A stretch of 64,000 bases of DNA. It comes from Neobacillus thermocopriae (GTDB lineage: Bacteria > Bacillota > Bacilli > Bacillales > Cytobacillaceae). The stretch lies in the NCBI RefSeq assembly GCF_010975035.1, contig NZ_JAAIUV010000015.1, positions 1-64,000 on the forward strand, in the 5' to 3' direction. A program made the translations under genes and the position numbers. A model generated the notes under the pieces. The model did not search any database. It was given only the letters and a program-made list of their open reading frames with translations, and was not told where the DNA came from. Each line of letters begins with the position of its first letter. Positions within the stretch are counted from its first letter, which is position 1. Shown piece after piece: positions 7,917-16,679 of this stretch.

Positions 7917-8009
7917 TTATTTATTAGAACCTGGTTTGTCGTTATATCCTGAAGTGAAGATTGCTGCTAAAAATGCGACCATAACTAAAAGGATTAGGAA
8001 CGTACCCAT
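7917..8009 (-). CDS. 30-aa single-span membrane protein
   Basis: A short frame beginning MGTFLILLVMVAFLAAIFTS, with a polar C-terminal tail ending DKPGSNK. One hydrophobic helix fills residues 3-19. AAGGGGGC lies about 7 bases before the ATG on the minus strand, a strong and specific ribosome site. No family recognised; its position takes the place of yhbD-yhbF in B. subtilis. Downstream it runs into repeat copy 2. Confidence 0.6.
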   Translation of the reverse strand: MGTFLILLVMVAFLAAIFTSGYNDKPGSNK

Positions 8010-8183
8010 TATGTATTGCCCCCTTGTTATTGAATTTCATTTATACACATATAGTTTTATTATAGCCTAAGTTAACAAAATGAAAAGGGTAAGAAGAAAA
8101 AATTCCATTTCTTACTTCTATTATCTGAATCATCGTAATAAACTGAGTTTTACAAAAGAAACAGAGTAATCCAACATCGGGAT

Positions 8184-8212
8184 GCATGTTCAATTGCCCA
8201 AGTGCATAAAGT
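8184..8212 (+). promoter_or_regulatory. Candidate sigma-E promoter of prkA
   Basis: GCATGTT (8184-8190), 14-base spacer, CATAAAGT (8205-8212). Each box differs by about one base from the mother-cell sigma-E consensus (KMATATT and CATACA-T). B. subtilis prkA is known to be transcribed in sporulation, which fits. Confidence 0.5.
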
Positions 8213-8251
8213 ATATTAATCGTCTCTGATTAACTACAGGGGGAGGGCCTT

Positions 8252-10147
8252 ATGGATATTTTAAAAAAAATCGAAAGATACCGTGAAGAAGAAGAGAAAC
8301 TTCGTTGGGAAGGGACGTTCGCTGATTATTTACAATTGTTAAAAGAAAAGCCATGGGTTGCACAGTCTGCACATTCTCGTGTCTATAATATGATTAAAGA
8401 TGCGGGAATTGAAGAAGTCAATGGAACGAAGAAATATAATTTCTTTAGTAATGAATTATTTGGTTTAGAGGAAGCATTGGAGAGACTGGTGGAAGAGTAT
8501 TTTCACCCAGCAGCCAAAAGACTGGATGTCCGAAAACGGATTTTACTGCTGATGGGTCCTGTTAGCGGAGGAAAATCGACCCTAGTCACTATGCTAAAAA
8601 GAGGGTTAGAGAAATATTCACTAACAGACCGTGGTGCAGTATTTGCAATTAAGGGATGCCCCATGCATGAGGACCCACTCCATTTAATTCCCCATCATTT
8701 GCGACAAGACTTTTATGAAGAATACGGTATTCGAATTGAAGGGAATCTTTCACCTCTGAATATGATGCGTTTGGAGGAGGAGTATGGCGGAAGAATTGAA
8801 GATGTTCTAGTAGAGCGTATCTTTTTCTCGGAAGATAAGCGGATAGGGATTGGAACCTTTAGCCCATCCGATCCTAAGTCTCAGGACATTGCTGATTTAA
8901 CAGGTAGTATTGATTTTTCAACCATTGCCGAATATGGTTCCGAATCAGACCCGCGTGCTTATCGTTTTGATGGTGAACTTAACAAAGCGAACAGGGGTAT
9001 GATGGAGTTTCAGGAGATGTTAAAGTGTGATGAGAAATTCCTGTGGCATTTATTATCCTTAACACAGGAAGGAAATTTTAAAGCGGGAAGATTTGCTCTC
9101 ATTAGTGCTGACGAACTGATCGTAGCACATACAAATGAAACAGAGTACCGTTCTTTTATTGCCAATAAGAAAAACGAAGCGCTTCACTCTAGGATTATCG
9201 TCATGCCAATCCCGTATAACTTGAAAGTGTCAGAAGAAGAGCGAATCTATGAAAAAATGATCCGAGAAAGTGATGTTGCTGATGTTCATATCGCTCCACA
9301 CACTCTTAGAGTGGCAGCCATGTTTACCATTCTTACACGCTTGAAAGAACCTAAAAAAGCTGATATTGACCTCATTAAGAAGATGCGCTTGTATGACGGT
9401 GAAAATGTGGAGGGGTACAACTCTGCTGATGTCGCTGAATTGAAAAAAGAATATCCGGATGAAGGAATGAGCGGAATTGACCCACGCTATGTCATTAACC
9501 GGATTTCCTCTACGATTATTCGCAAAGGAGTACCTTCCATTAATGCACTGGATGTATTACGTTCACTGAAAGATGGGCTAGACCAACATCCGTCCATTAC
9601 ACCAGAGTTACGTGAACGTTACTTGAATTTTATCTCATTGGCTCGAAAAGAGTATGATAACATTGCAAAGAAAGAGGTTCAAAAAGCATTCGTATATTCT
9701 TATGAAGAATCTGCCAAAACATTAATGGACAATTATTTGGATAATGTGGAGGCCTATTGCAACAAAGCTAAGTTACGCGATCCTTTAACAGGTGAAGAAA
9801 TCAATCCGGATGAAAAGCTTATGCGTTCTATTGAAGAACAAATTGGTATCTCAGAAAATGCTAAAAAAGCATTTAGGGAAGAAATACTTATCCGTATTTC
9901 CGCCTATGCAAGAAAAGGCAAGCGTTTTGATTATAATTCCCATGATCGCTTACGAGAGGCTATTCAAAAGAAATTGTTTGCCGATCTCAAGGATGTTGTG
10001 AAGATAACGACATCTACGAAAACACCAGATGAGCAACAGCTAAAGAAAATTAACGAGGTAGTTGCTCGACTGATTGATGAATATGGCTATAATTCCACTT
10101 CAGCAAATGAATTATTGCGTTATGTAGGAAGTTTATTGAATAGGTAA
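8252..10147 (+). CDS. prkA: PrkA serine protein kinase
   Basis: 631-aa PrkA, normal length, an AAA+ protein reported to have kinase and protease-like activity and to promote sporulation in B. subtilis. The N-terminal AAA domain has Walker A GPVSGGKST near residues 102-110, and the C-terminal PrkA domain fills roughly the last 250 residues. GGGGGAGGG precedes the ATG. It is followed by a terminator and 316 bases later by yhbH on the same strand, a pairing conserved across bacteria and often accompanied by spoVR; here spoVR is 18 kb away. Confidence 0.95.
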   Translation: MDILKKIERYREEEEKLRWEGTFADYLQLLKEKPWVAQSAHSRVYNMIKDAGIEEVNGTKKYNFFSNELFGLEEALERLVEEYFHPAAKRLDVRKRILLLMGPVSGGKSTLVTMLKRGLEKYSLTDRGAVFAIKGCPMHEDPLHLIPHHLRQDFYEEYGIRIEGNLSPLNMMRLEEEYGGRIEDVLVERIFFSEDKRIGIGTFSPSDPKSQDIADLTGSIDFSTIAEYGSESDPRAYRFDGELNKANRGMMEFQEMLKCDEKFLWHLLSLTQEGNFKAGRFALISADELIVAHTNETEYRSFIANKKNEALHSRIIVMPIPYNLKVSEEERIYEKMIRESDVADVHIAPHTLRVAAMFTILTRLKEPKKADIDLIKKMRLYDGENVEGYNSADVAELKKEYPDEGMSGIDPRYVINRISSTIIRKGVPSINALDVLRSLKDGLDQHPSITPELRERYLNFISLARKEYDNIAKKEVQKAFVYSYEESAKTLMDNYLDNVEAYCNKAKLRDPLTGEEINPDEKLMRSIEEQIGISENAKKAFREEILIRISAYARKGKRFDYNSHDRLREAIQKKLFADLKDVVKITTSTKTPDEQQLKKINEVVARLIDEYGYNSTSANELLRYVGSLLNR

Positions 10148-10155
10148 TGGAAATA

Positions 10156-10189
10156 AGACTGGCGGAAACTCTGCCGGTCTGTTTTTTTC
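10156..10189 (+). terminator. Terminator after prkA
   Basis: GACTGGC / GCCGGTC stem (one G-T pair) followed by GTTTTTTT, immediately after the prkA stop. Confidence 0.75.
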
Positions 10190-10505
10190 AAAAATGTAAA
10201 GGGTAGCAAGATTTTAGCATCGTTACGTGATGTGTACCAGCTCTCGGGAGGAAAGCTTGTCTTGCGGAGAATAGTTAATCAGGTTCTAGATCGACGACAT
10301 TAGCACATTTTAGAATACGAAAAAAAGATTGTCCAACCTTATAGGCAGATAACTAATTATCGAAATTATTTGTAAATTATTCTATGAATATGCATAGGAT
10401 AAAGTAATCCATCTTTATTCGTATTTTTTCCATTCGCGATATTGTATGTATTATAAAAAATTATGTGCATCTTTCATGACAAAATGTTAAAAGGAGGGGT
10501 TTATA
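10190..10505. other. Spacer between prkA and yhbH
   Basis: No gene is seen. The stretch 10215-10275 contains TAGCATCG, ACG and CTCGGGAGGAAAGCTT in the same order as the TAGCATCGCACG ... TTTTGGGAGGAGGC part of the long dispersed repeats, so it may be a heavily decayed copy. Presumably it also carries the yhbH promoter; AAGGAGGGG sits just before yhbH. Confidence 0.4.
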
Positions 10506-11672
10506 ATGTCTGTCAATAACCATCAGTTTGTGATTTCAAAAGAAGATTGGTCCCTCCATCGTAAAGGATACGATGACCAGCAGCGGCATCAAGAAAAAGT
10601 TCAAGAGGCGATTCGAAATAATTTACCCGACTTAATAACAGAAGAAAGCATTATTATGTCTAACGGACGAGATGTGGTAAAAATTCCGATACGTTCTTTG
10701 GATGAATACAAAATTCGTTATAATTACGACAAAAACAAACATGTGGGCCAAGGTGATGGTGACAGTCAAATCGGTGATGTAGTGGCACGTGATGGATCCA
10801 GTGCTCAGAAAGGCCCTGGTAAAGGGCAAGGAGCCGGCGATCAGGCAGGAGAAGACTATTTTGAGGCTGAGGTATCCTTAATGGAGCTTGAGGAAGCTTT
10901 ATTTAAGCAATTAGAGCTTCCGAACTTAAAGAAAAAAGAGGAGCAGGAACATCTTGTTGAGAATATCGAATTTAACGATATTCGTAATACCGGGTTAATG
11001 GGCAATATCGATAAGAAAAGAACGATGATGGCGGCATTTAAACGGAATGCCATGAGAGGTAAACCGGGATTTCATCCAATTTATAAAGAAGATTTGAAAT
11101 TCAAAACGTGGAATGAAGTTGTAAAGCCCGATTCAAAAGCCGTAGTCATCGCGATGATGGACACAAGCGGATCTATGGGGATTTGGGAAAAGTATATGGC
11201 AAGAAGCTTTTTCTTCTGGATGACGCGTTTCTTGCGGACGAAATATGAAACAGTGGATATTGAGTTTATTGCCCACCATACAGAAGCAAAAATTGTATCA
11301 GAAGAAGACTTCTTTTCTAAAGGAGAAAGTGGGGGAACGATCTGTTCATCGGCCTATCGTAAGGCACTTGAAATTATTGATTCTAAATATAATCCAAGAA
11401 AATTTAACATCTATCCGTTTCACTTCTCAGATGGAGATAACCTTACATCGGATAATGCGCGTTGTGTGAAATTAGTAGAAGAATTAATGAAAGTATCTAA
11501 CATGTTCGGCTATGGTGAAGTTAATCAGTATAATCGCCATTCTACCCTCATGTCGGCTTACAAGAATATCAAAGATGAGCGATTCCGTTATTATATTCTT
11601 AAACAAAAAGCAGATGTTTTCCACGCCATGAAAACTTTCTTTCATAAGGAGAATTCTGAAGTATTGGTATAA
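10506..11672 (+). CDS. yhbH: Sporulation-associated VWA-like protein YhbH
   Basis: 388-aa DUF444 protein. A glycine-rich disordered stretch lies near residues 80-115, a long acidic helix follows, and the C-terminal half holds a von Willebrand-A-like domain with the metal-ion motif DTSGSMG (about residues 219-225). DUF444 proteins (YhbH/YeaH) accompany PrkA kinases, and the pair probably works together in stress or sporulation signalling. AAAGGAGGGG precedes the ATG. A bidirectional terminator separates it from nagE, which is convergent. Confidence 0.92.
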   Translation: MSVNNHQFVISKEDWSLHRKGYDDQQRHQEKVQEAIRNNLPDLITEESIIMSNGRDVVKIPIRSLDEYKIRYNYDKNKHVGQGDGDSQIGDVVARDGSSAQKGPGKGQGAGDQAGEDYFEAEVSLMELEEALFKQLELPNLKKKEEQEHLVENIEFNDIRNTGLMGNIDKKRTMMAAFKRNAMRGKPGFHPIYKEDLKFKTWNEVVKPDSKAVVIAMMDTSGSMGIWEKYMARSFFFWMTRFLRTKYETVDIEFIAHHTEAKIVSEEDFFSKGESGGTICSSAYRKALEIIDSKYNPRKFNIYPFHFSDGDNLTSDNARCVKLVEELMKVSNMFGYGEVNQYNRHSTLMSAYKNIKDERFRYYILKQKADVFHAMKTFFHKENSEVLV

Positions 11673-11710
11673 AAAACGGCAGGTGCCTTTTATTCACCTG
11701 CCGCTTTTTT
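11671..11710. terminator. Bidirectional terminator between yhbH and nagE
   Basis: AAAAAACGGCAGGTG / CACCTGCCG then TTTTTT: the A-run and T-run let it serve both converging genes. Confidence 0.88.
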
Positions 11711-13597
11711 CTATTCAATGGAAAGGATTCCGCTTTGACCTTGAGTTACTTTTCCTTGTTTTTTCATATTTAGCTTAGTTAAATTAGTAAAAATAATAGG
11801 AGTCACTGTCGAAGGAGCTGATTTTTTGATCAACTCTAAATCAAATGTGAGTATTTCTTTTCCTTTAGTGACTAGCTCTCCTTCATTAACTAGAACTTTG
11901 AAGCCTTGCCCCTTTAAATGGACCGTATCTATTCCAATGTGAATAAGAATTTCATAACCATGCTTTGATTTAATTCCGATCGCATGTTTGGTTGGGAATA
12001 TATTGATAATTTCACCGTCGACAGGTGATACAACGGATCCTTTCGCTGGAATAATACCGAATCCATCTCCCATCATTTTTTGTGAGAATACTTGATCTGG
12101 CACTTCACTTAATTCAATGATTTCCCCTTCAATAGGCATCACGAACTCTTTGTCAGATAAGGTCGGAAGTCCCTGCAGAGGGGTGGATACTGTTTCGGTA
12201 GTTTCCTCTGAATGAACGGATGATGGATCCAATTTTTTCATAGCGTCTGCCACAAACTCTACTTCGGTTCCGACAATAATTTGTAAATTTGTTTTATTTA
12301 ATTTCATTACGCCTTTTGCTCCATGTGCCTTTAAAGCTGCATCATTTACTTTATCCATGTCTTTAATCGACAAACGCAATCGAGTCGCACAATGATCGAT
12401 ATTTGAAATATTGTCTTTACCACCAATATCCTTAATAAAGTGATAAGCCAGTTTTTCATGTTTACTCATATTAGTAGAATCCGATGTAGGAGCGTTTTCC
12501 ATAGTTTCTTCTTCGCCTTCACGACCTGGTGTTTTTAAATTAAAGGTTTTAATTAATATATAGAAAAGAACGAAATAAATAACTCCATAAATTAGTCCTA
12601 CTACTAATAAAAGCAATGGTTTTTCTGCAATATTAAAGTTTAATAAATAGTCAATGGCACCTGCTGAAAAAGTAAATCCGTCTCTAATTCCGAGCATGGA
12701 GGTGACCCACATCGATAATCCTGTTAATACGGCATGGACCCCATATAATAGAGGGGCGATAAACATGAATGAGAACTCGATTGGTTCGGTAATACCAGTA
12801 AGAAAAGAAGTTAAGGCTAATCCAATAAACATACCGGAAACGGCTTTTCTTTTTTCAGGTTTGGCTGCAGCAATAATTGCAAAGGCAGCTGCAGGAAGAC
12901 CAAACATCATAATTGGGAAGAAACCAGTCATAAAACCGCCTGCATTTGGATCACCTGCAAAGAAGCGGGCAATATCTCCCTCTTGACCATTAAATTCACC
13001 AAATTGGAACCAGAATAAGCTGTTTAACACATGATGAAGACCTAATGGAATAAGAAGTCGGTTTAAAAATCCGTAAATACCTGAACCAATAGCCCCTAAA
13101 CCAATGATCCAATTTCCAAGCCCATTAATTGCATCTTGGATCGGAGGCCATACAAATCCTGCAACACCAGCAATAATAACCATAGTAACGGAAGTGACAA
13201 TTGGAACAAAACGTCTGCCACTAAAGAATCCTAACCATTCTGGTAGTTTGACATCACGATAGCGATTGTATAAGCTTCCGGCAATGATACCGGTAATTAT
13301 ACCTCCTAGAACACCCATATTGATATTTTCATCAATAGCTTTTGTACCTTCTGTTAAAACTAAATAACCGATAGCTCCTGATAAGGCAGCAGCACCATTA
13401 TTATCTTTAGCAAACCCCATTGCGACACCAATCGCAAATATTAGTGCTAAATTTGCAAAAATAGCATTTCCTGCATTCGCAATAAAAGGAATATCTAATA
13501 AATCCGGTTGTCCGAAGCGAAGTAATAAACCTGCTGCTGGCAACACTGCGATAGGAAGCATAAGTGCTTTCCCAATTCGTTGTAAAAACCCTAGCAT
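11711..13597 (-). CDS. nagE: N-acetylglucosamine-specific PTS transporter, IICBA
   Basis: Single-chain 628-aa phosphotransferase permease that takes up GlcNAc and delivers it as GlcNAc-6-phosphate. EIIC is the membrane part (about residues 1-355, with the substrate-site motif GITEPIEFSFMF), EIIB carries the phosphorylated Cys in IDHCATRLRL near 400, and EIIA has the active His in ILIHIGIDTVHLKG near 550. AAAGGAGAG precedes the ATG. Divergent from nagAB-nagR, which supply the next two steps and the regulator, so the substrate call rests on context as well as sequence. B. subtilis NagP has only IICB; the fused EIIA here removes dependence on the glucose permease. Confidence 0.93.
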   Translation of the reverse strand: MLGFLQRIGKALMLPIAVLPAAGLLLRFGQPDLLDIPFIANAGNAIFANLALIFAIGVAMGFAKDNNGAAALSGAIGYLVLTEGTKAIDENINMGVLGGIITGIIAGSLYNRYRDVKLPEWLGFFSGRRFVPIVTSVTMVIIAGVAGFVWPPIQDAINGLGNWIIGLGAIGSGIYGFLNRLLIPLGLHHVLNSLFWFQFGEFNGQEGDIARFFAGDPNAGGFMTGFFPIMMFGLPAAAFAIIAAAKPEKRKAVSGMFIGLALTSFLTGITEPIEFSFMFIAPLLYGVHAVLTGLSMWVTSMLGIRDGFTFSAGAIDYLLNFNIAEKPLLLLVVGLIYGVIYFVLFYILIKTFNLKTPGREGEEETMENAPTSDSTNMSKHEKLAYHFIKDIGGKDNISNIDHCATRLRLSIKDMDKVNDAALKAHGAKGVMKLNKTNLQIIVGTEVEFVADAMKKLDPSSVHSEETTETVSTPLQGLPTLSDKEFVMPIEGEIIELSEVPDQVFSQKMMGDGFGIIPAKGSVVSPVDGEIINIFPTKHAIGIKSKHGYEILIHIGIDTVHLKGQGFKVLVNEGELVTKGKEILTFDLELIKKSAPSTVTPIIFTNLTKLNMKKQGKVTQGQSGILSIE

Positions 13598-13633
13598 AGA
13601 AGTGTTCTCTCCTTTAATAAAAATAAATCAATC

Positions 13634-13647
13634 TGAAAGCGCTTATC
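13634..13647. promoter_or_regulatory. Candidate cre (CcpA) site in the nagE promoter
   Basis: TGAAAGCGCTTATC matches the catabolite-repression consensus TGNAANCGNWNNCW at all fixed positions but one. It lies at about the transcription start of the nagE promoter, where CcpA binding would repress. Confidence 0.55.
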
Positions 13648-13654
13648 AACTAAC

Positions 13655-13683
13655 ATAATACACAACACATTTATAGATGTCTA
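13655..13683 (-). promoter_or_regulatory. Promoter of nagE
   Basis: On the minus strand, TAGACA (13683-13678), a 17-base spacer and TATTAT (13660-13655). The -35 box is part of the NagR-type operator, so repressor and polymerase would compete. Confidence 0.55.
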
Positions 13684-13690
13684 TACCAAT
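13677..13690. promoter_or_regulatory. NagR-type operator 1 (nagE side)
   Basis: ATGTCTATACCAAT is the reverse complement of the ATTGGTATAGACA word found in operator 2. GntR/HutC-type GlcNAc regulators of Bacillus bind such TGGTATAGACCA-like palindromes. Confidence 0.75.
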
Positions 13691-13771
13691 TTTTTGATTG
13701 CTAATAAAAAATACGATTGTTTGTATTAAAAAAGGTGATGATTAAGTTTAAATTAATATATAATAAAGTAA

Positions 13772-13787
13772 ATTGGTATAGACAACT
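13772..13787. promoter_or_regulatory. NagR-type operator 2 with nagA -10 box
   Basis: ATTGGTATAGACAACT lies directly downstream of a TATAAT at 13759-13764, so bound repressor would cover the transcription start of nagA-nagB. The -35 region is poorly conserved (TGATGA). Confidence 0.75.
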
Positions 13788-13839
13788 AGATTACTTCAAT
13801 GCTAATATGTAGGTATCATTGGAAAGGAAGTATAGAAAA

Positions 13840-15039
13840 ATGATCCCAAAAGATAATCTTATTTTAATAAAGAATATTCAAATTTATTCGGAAGACCGTT
13901 TTATAGAAAACGGATATATAATAATGAAAAATAAAAAAATTATTGAGGTCGGGGTACTATCTGATCTTGAAAATGATCAAGATTATCAAATAATTGAGGT
14001 TCCGAGTGGGTTTATTGCCGTACCAGGTTTTATTGATGTTCACATTCATGGAGTAAATGGAGCCGACACAATGGATGCGACGAAGGAAGCATTAGATACG
14101 ATGGCAAGCGCACTTCCCAAAGAAGGAACTACTAGCTTTTTAGCGACAACCATAACCCAAGAACGAAAAGAAATTGAAAAAGCATTAATTAATGCTGGGG
14201 AATATATGAAAACACAGGCTGACCAAGGAAAAGCAGAAGTTTTAGGGATTCATTTGGAAGGTCCTTTTGTTAATGCGAAAAGAGCAGGTGCACAGCCTGT
14301 TCATCATATCATTGACCCAAATGTATCTTTTTTAAAGGAATGGCTGGCTCTTTCTAACCATTCAATTAAGTTGGTGACATTAGCACCGGAGCAGCCAAAT
14401 GGATTGGAAATGGTTCGCTATTTAAAAGAAAACGGGATTATTGCCTCTATTGGACACTCAGATGCCACATACGAACAAGTTGTTGAGGCAATTGAAGCAG
14501 GCGCGAATCATGTGACTCATCTATTTAATCAAATGAAAGGACTACACCATCGAGAACCAGGGGTCGTAGGAGCCGCCTTTTTACATGATGAATTAAAGGC
14601 AGAAATTATAGCAGATGGGGTGCATGTCCGGCCTGAAATGGTAAAACTGGCTTATCAACAAAAGCAACGTGAAGGTCTTATTTTAATTACAGACTCAATG
14701 CGGGCAAAATGCTTAAAAAATGGAACATATGATTTAGGGGGACAAGAAGTTACCGTTAAAGATGGAAAAGCTGTATTAGAAGATGGCACATTGGCTGGTA
14801 GTATTCTCAAATTAGGGCAAGCATTCAAAAATATTTTAAATTATACAGGATGTTCCATTGAGGATGCGATACAAATGGCTTCTGTGAATCCTGCCAAACA
14901 GTTAAACATCTATGACCGAAAGGGAAGCATCGCTAAAGGGAAAGATGCTGACATCGTCATTCTTGATCATAATAGAGAAATTTTTATGACGATTTGTCGT
15001 GGTGAAGTGGCCTTTCACAAGGAGGACGATATCAAATGA
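13840..15039 (+). CDS. nagA: N-acetylglucosamine-6-phosphate deacetylase
   Basis: 399-aa amidohydrolase-fold enzyme that removes acetate from GlcNAc-6-P. Metal and substrate motifs: DVHIHGVNGAD near residues 66-76, HLEGPF near 136, IGHSDATYEQ near 205, THLFNQM near 226 and ITDSMRA near 282. I start at the ATG at 13840, 9 bases after AAGGAAG; a TTG at 13819 would add seven residues. Its stop overlaps the nagB start by four bases (ATGA), so the two are translationally coupled. Confidence 0.95.
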   Translation: MIPKDNLILIKNIQIYSEDRFIENGYIIMKNKKIIEVGVLSDLENDQDYQIIEVPSGFIAVPGFIDVHIHGVNGADTMDATKEALDTMASALPKEGTTSFLATTITQERKEIEKALINAGEYMKTQADQGKAEVLGIHLEGPFVNAKRAGAQPVHHIIDPNVSFLKEWLALSNHSIKLVTLAPEQPNGLEMVRYLKENGIIASIGHSDATYEQVVEAIEAGANHVTHLFNQMKGLHHREPGVVGAAFLHDELKAEIIADGVHVRPEMVKLAYQQKQREGLILITDSMRAKCLKNGTYDLGGQEVTVKDGKAVLEDGTLAGSILKLGQAFKNILNYTGCSIEDAIQMASVNPAKQLNIYDRKGSIAKGKDADIVILDHNREIFMTICRGEVAFHKEDDIK

Positions 15040-15773
15040 AATTAATTGAGGTAAAAGATTATAACGAAATGAGCCAAAAAGCGGCAGAATATATTATTGA
15101 AAAAGTGAGGAACTATCCAAGAATCAATCTTGGTCTAGCAACCGGCGGCACTCCGGTGGGTACGTATAAAATTTTAATTGAAGATCATCAAAAGAATGGA
15201 ACCTCTTATCAAGAGGTAACTACATTTAATTTGGATGAATATATTGGTCTTTCTGGCAATAATCCAAATAGCTATCGTTACTTTATGAATGAAAAATTGT
15301 TTAATCATCTTGATATAAATAAAAATAATACTTTTATTCCTAGCGGCGTTGCGAAGGATATCCAAGCCGAATGTCTTCGTTATGAGCAATTAATTACCCA
15401 ACACGGCGGCGTTGACCTGCAATTACTTGGAATTGGTCAAAATGGTCATATTGGGTTCAATGAACCTGGGACATCCTTTCAATCAAATACCCATGTTGTT
15501 GATTTAGCTCCGTCTACTATTAAAGCGAATGCAAGATTTTTTGACAACGAGGAAGAGGTACCTACTAAAGCAATAACGATGGGAATAGCCACCATTATGA
15601 AGAGTAAGGAAATATTACTCTTAGTTTCCGGTGAGTCCAAAAATGATGCCATGCATAAGCTTTGGAACGGGGAAGTGACAGAAAGTTTTCCTGCATCTAT
15701 TCTGAAAAATCACCCATATGTTACAATTATTGCAGATCAAGCAGCGGTTGCTGGACTTAAGATGCATTCTTAA
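15036..15773 (+). CDS. nagB: Glucosamine-6-phosphate deaminase
   Basis: 245-aa isomerase/deaminase converting GlcN-6-P to fructose-6-P and ammonia. Family motifs: LGLATGGTPVGTY near residues 32-44, FNLDEYIGL near 63, GIGQNGHIGFNEPGTSF near 131-147. An AAGGAGG ribosome site lies inside the end of nagA. Length matches the short Bacillus form, which lacks the allosteric tail of the enterobacterial enzyme. Confidence 0.96.
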   Translation: MKLIEVKDYNEMSQKAAEYIIEKVRNYPRINLGLATGGTPVGTYKILIEDHQKNGTSYQEVTTFNLDEYIGLSGNNPNSYRYFMNEKLFNHLDINKNNTFIPSGVAKDIQAECLRYEQLITQHGGVDLQLLGIGQNGHIGFNEPGTSFQSNTHVVDLAPSTIKANARFFDNEEEVPTKAITMGIATIMKSKEILLLVSGESKNDAMHKLWNGEVTESFPASILKNHPYVTIIADQAAVAGLKMHS

Positions 15774-15827
15774 CTTGTCATAAAGACCGCTCATTTGCAG
15801 ATTTTTGACAGAAAGGTGTATTAAGAA

Positions 15828-16550
15828 ATGATTAATAAAAATTCCCCCATCCCCATTTATTTTCAGCTTGTTGAGCAAATCAAAGGATGTATTGAAACAG
15901 GAGAACTACAACCAGGAGATGCTCTACCACCTGAAAGGGAATATGCTGAAAAATATAAAATAAGCCGTATGACAGTTAGACAAGCTTTTACTCAACTTGT
16001 AAATGAAGGCTATCTTTATCGTCTTCAAGGCAAGGGGACTTTTGTTGCGGAGCGTAAAATTGAACAGCCTCTTCAAGGATTGACCAGTTTTACGGAGGAT
16101 ATGAAAGCAAGAGGGATGGAGCCGGGGAGTGAATTAATTCATTTTGAGATTGTTCCAGCATCTAATCAAGTGGCAACACAATTGTCAATTTCGGAGTATG
16201 CCCCTGTTTACGAAATTAAAAGGATTCGCTTGGCAGATGGAGTACCAATGGCATTGGAAACCAATTATATATCAGCCAATCTTGTGAAAGGTCTAACTGA
16301 ACAAATTGTCATGCAATCATTGTATGCCTATATAGAAGGGCACTTAAACTTAAAGATTGATTATGCTTCGCAAACGATTGAATCGTCAATAGCAAGCCAA
16401 AATGAAGCAAAGCTTCTAAAAATTAATAAAGGGTCACCAGTCATGCTTATTCAAAGGAGCACATTTTTAAAGGATGGAACCCCTGTCGAATTTGTAAAAT
16501 CTGTTTATCGTGCTGACCGTTATAAATTTATGATCCAAATGAAAAGGTAA
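15828..16550 (+). CDS. nagR: GntR/HutC-family repressor of GlcNAc use
   Basis: 240-aa regulator: winged helix-turn-helix at residues 1-70 (PPEREYAEKYKISRMTVRQAFTQLVNEGYLYR) and a C-terminal UTRA effector domain from about 90 on. In Bacillus the orthologue (NagR/YvoA) binds GlcN-6-P or GlcNAc-6-P and releases DNA. Located 54 bases after nagB in the same direction and ended by a terminator at 16562. The two operators in the nagE-nagA gap are its expected targets. Confidence 0.92.
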   Translation: MINKNSPIPIYFQLVEQIKGCIETGELQPGDALPPEREYAEKYKISRMTVRQAFTQLVNEGYLYRLQGKGTFVAERKIEQPLQGLTSFTEDMKARGMEPGSELIHFEIVPASNQVATQLSISEYAPVYEIKRIRLADGVPMALETNYISANLVKGLTEQIVMQSLYAYIEGHLNLKIDYASQTIESSIASQNEAKLLKINKGSPVMLIQRSTFLKDGTPVEFVKSVYRADRYKFMIQMKR

Positions 16551-16561
16551 ATAAGCATTAG

Positions 16562-16592
16562 TCCACCGAGTAGTAATCGGTGGATTTTTTTT
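16562..16592 (+). terminator. Terminator of the nagA-nagB-nagR operon
   Basis: TCCACCGA / TCGGTGGA stem followed by eight T. Confidence 0.88.
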
Positions 16593-16679
16593 ATTGTAAC
16601 GTCGATTATTTCCATTAATACTTTTACGAAAAATATTAAAAATATAAAAGCAACACAAATTTAAAAGGGGGGATTGGCA

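Noticed and set aside
10441-10448. CATACAAT, an exact sigma-E -10 box, upstream of yhbH
   Set aside because: It is on the minus strand, facing away from yhbH, with no gene to serve.
12654-12986. A 110-codon plus-strand frame inside nagE
   Set aside because: Antisense to the conserved EIIC domain, no ribosome site, no recognisable fold.
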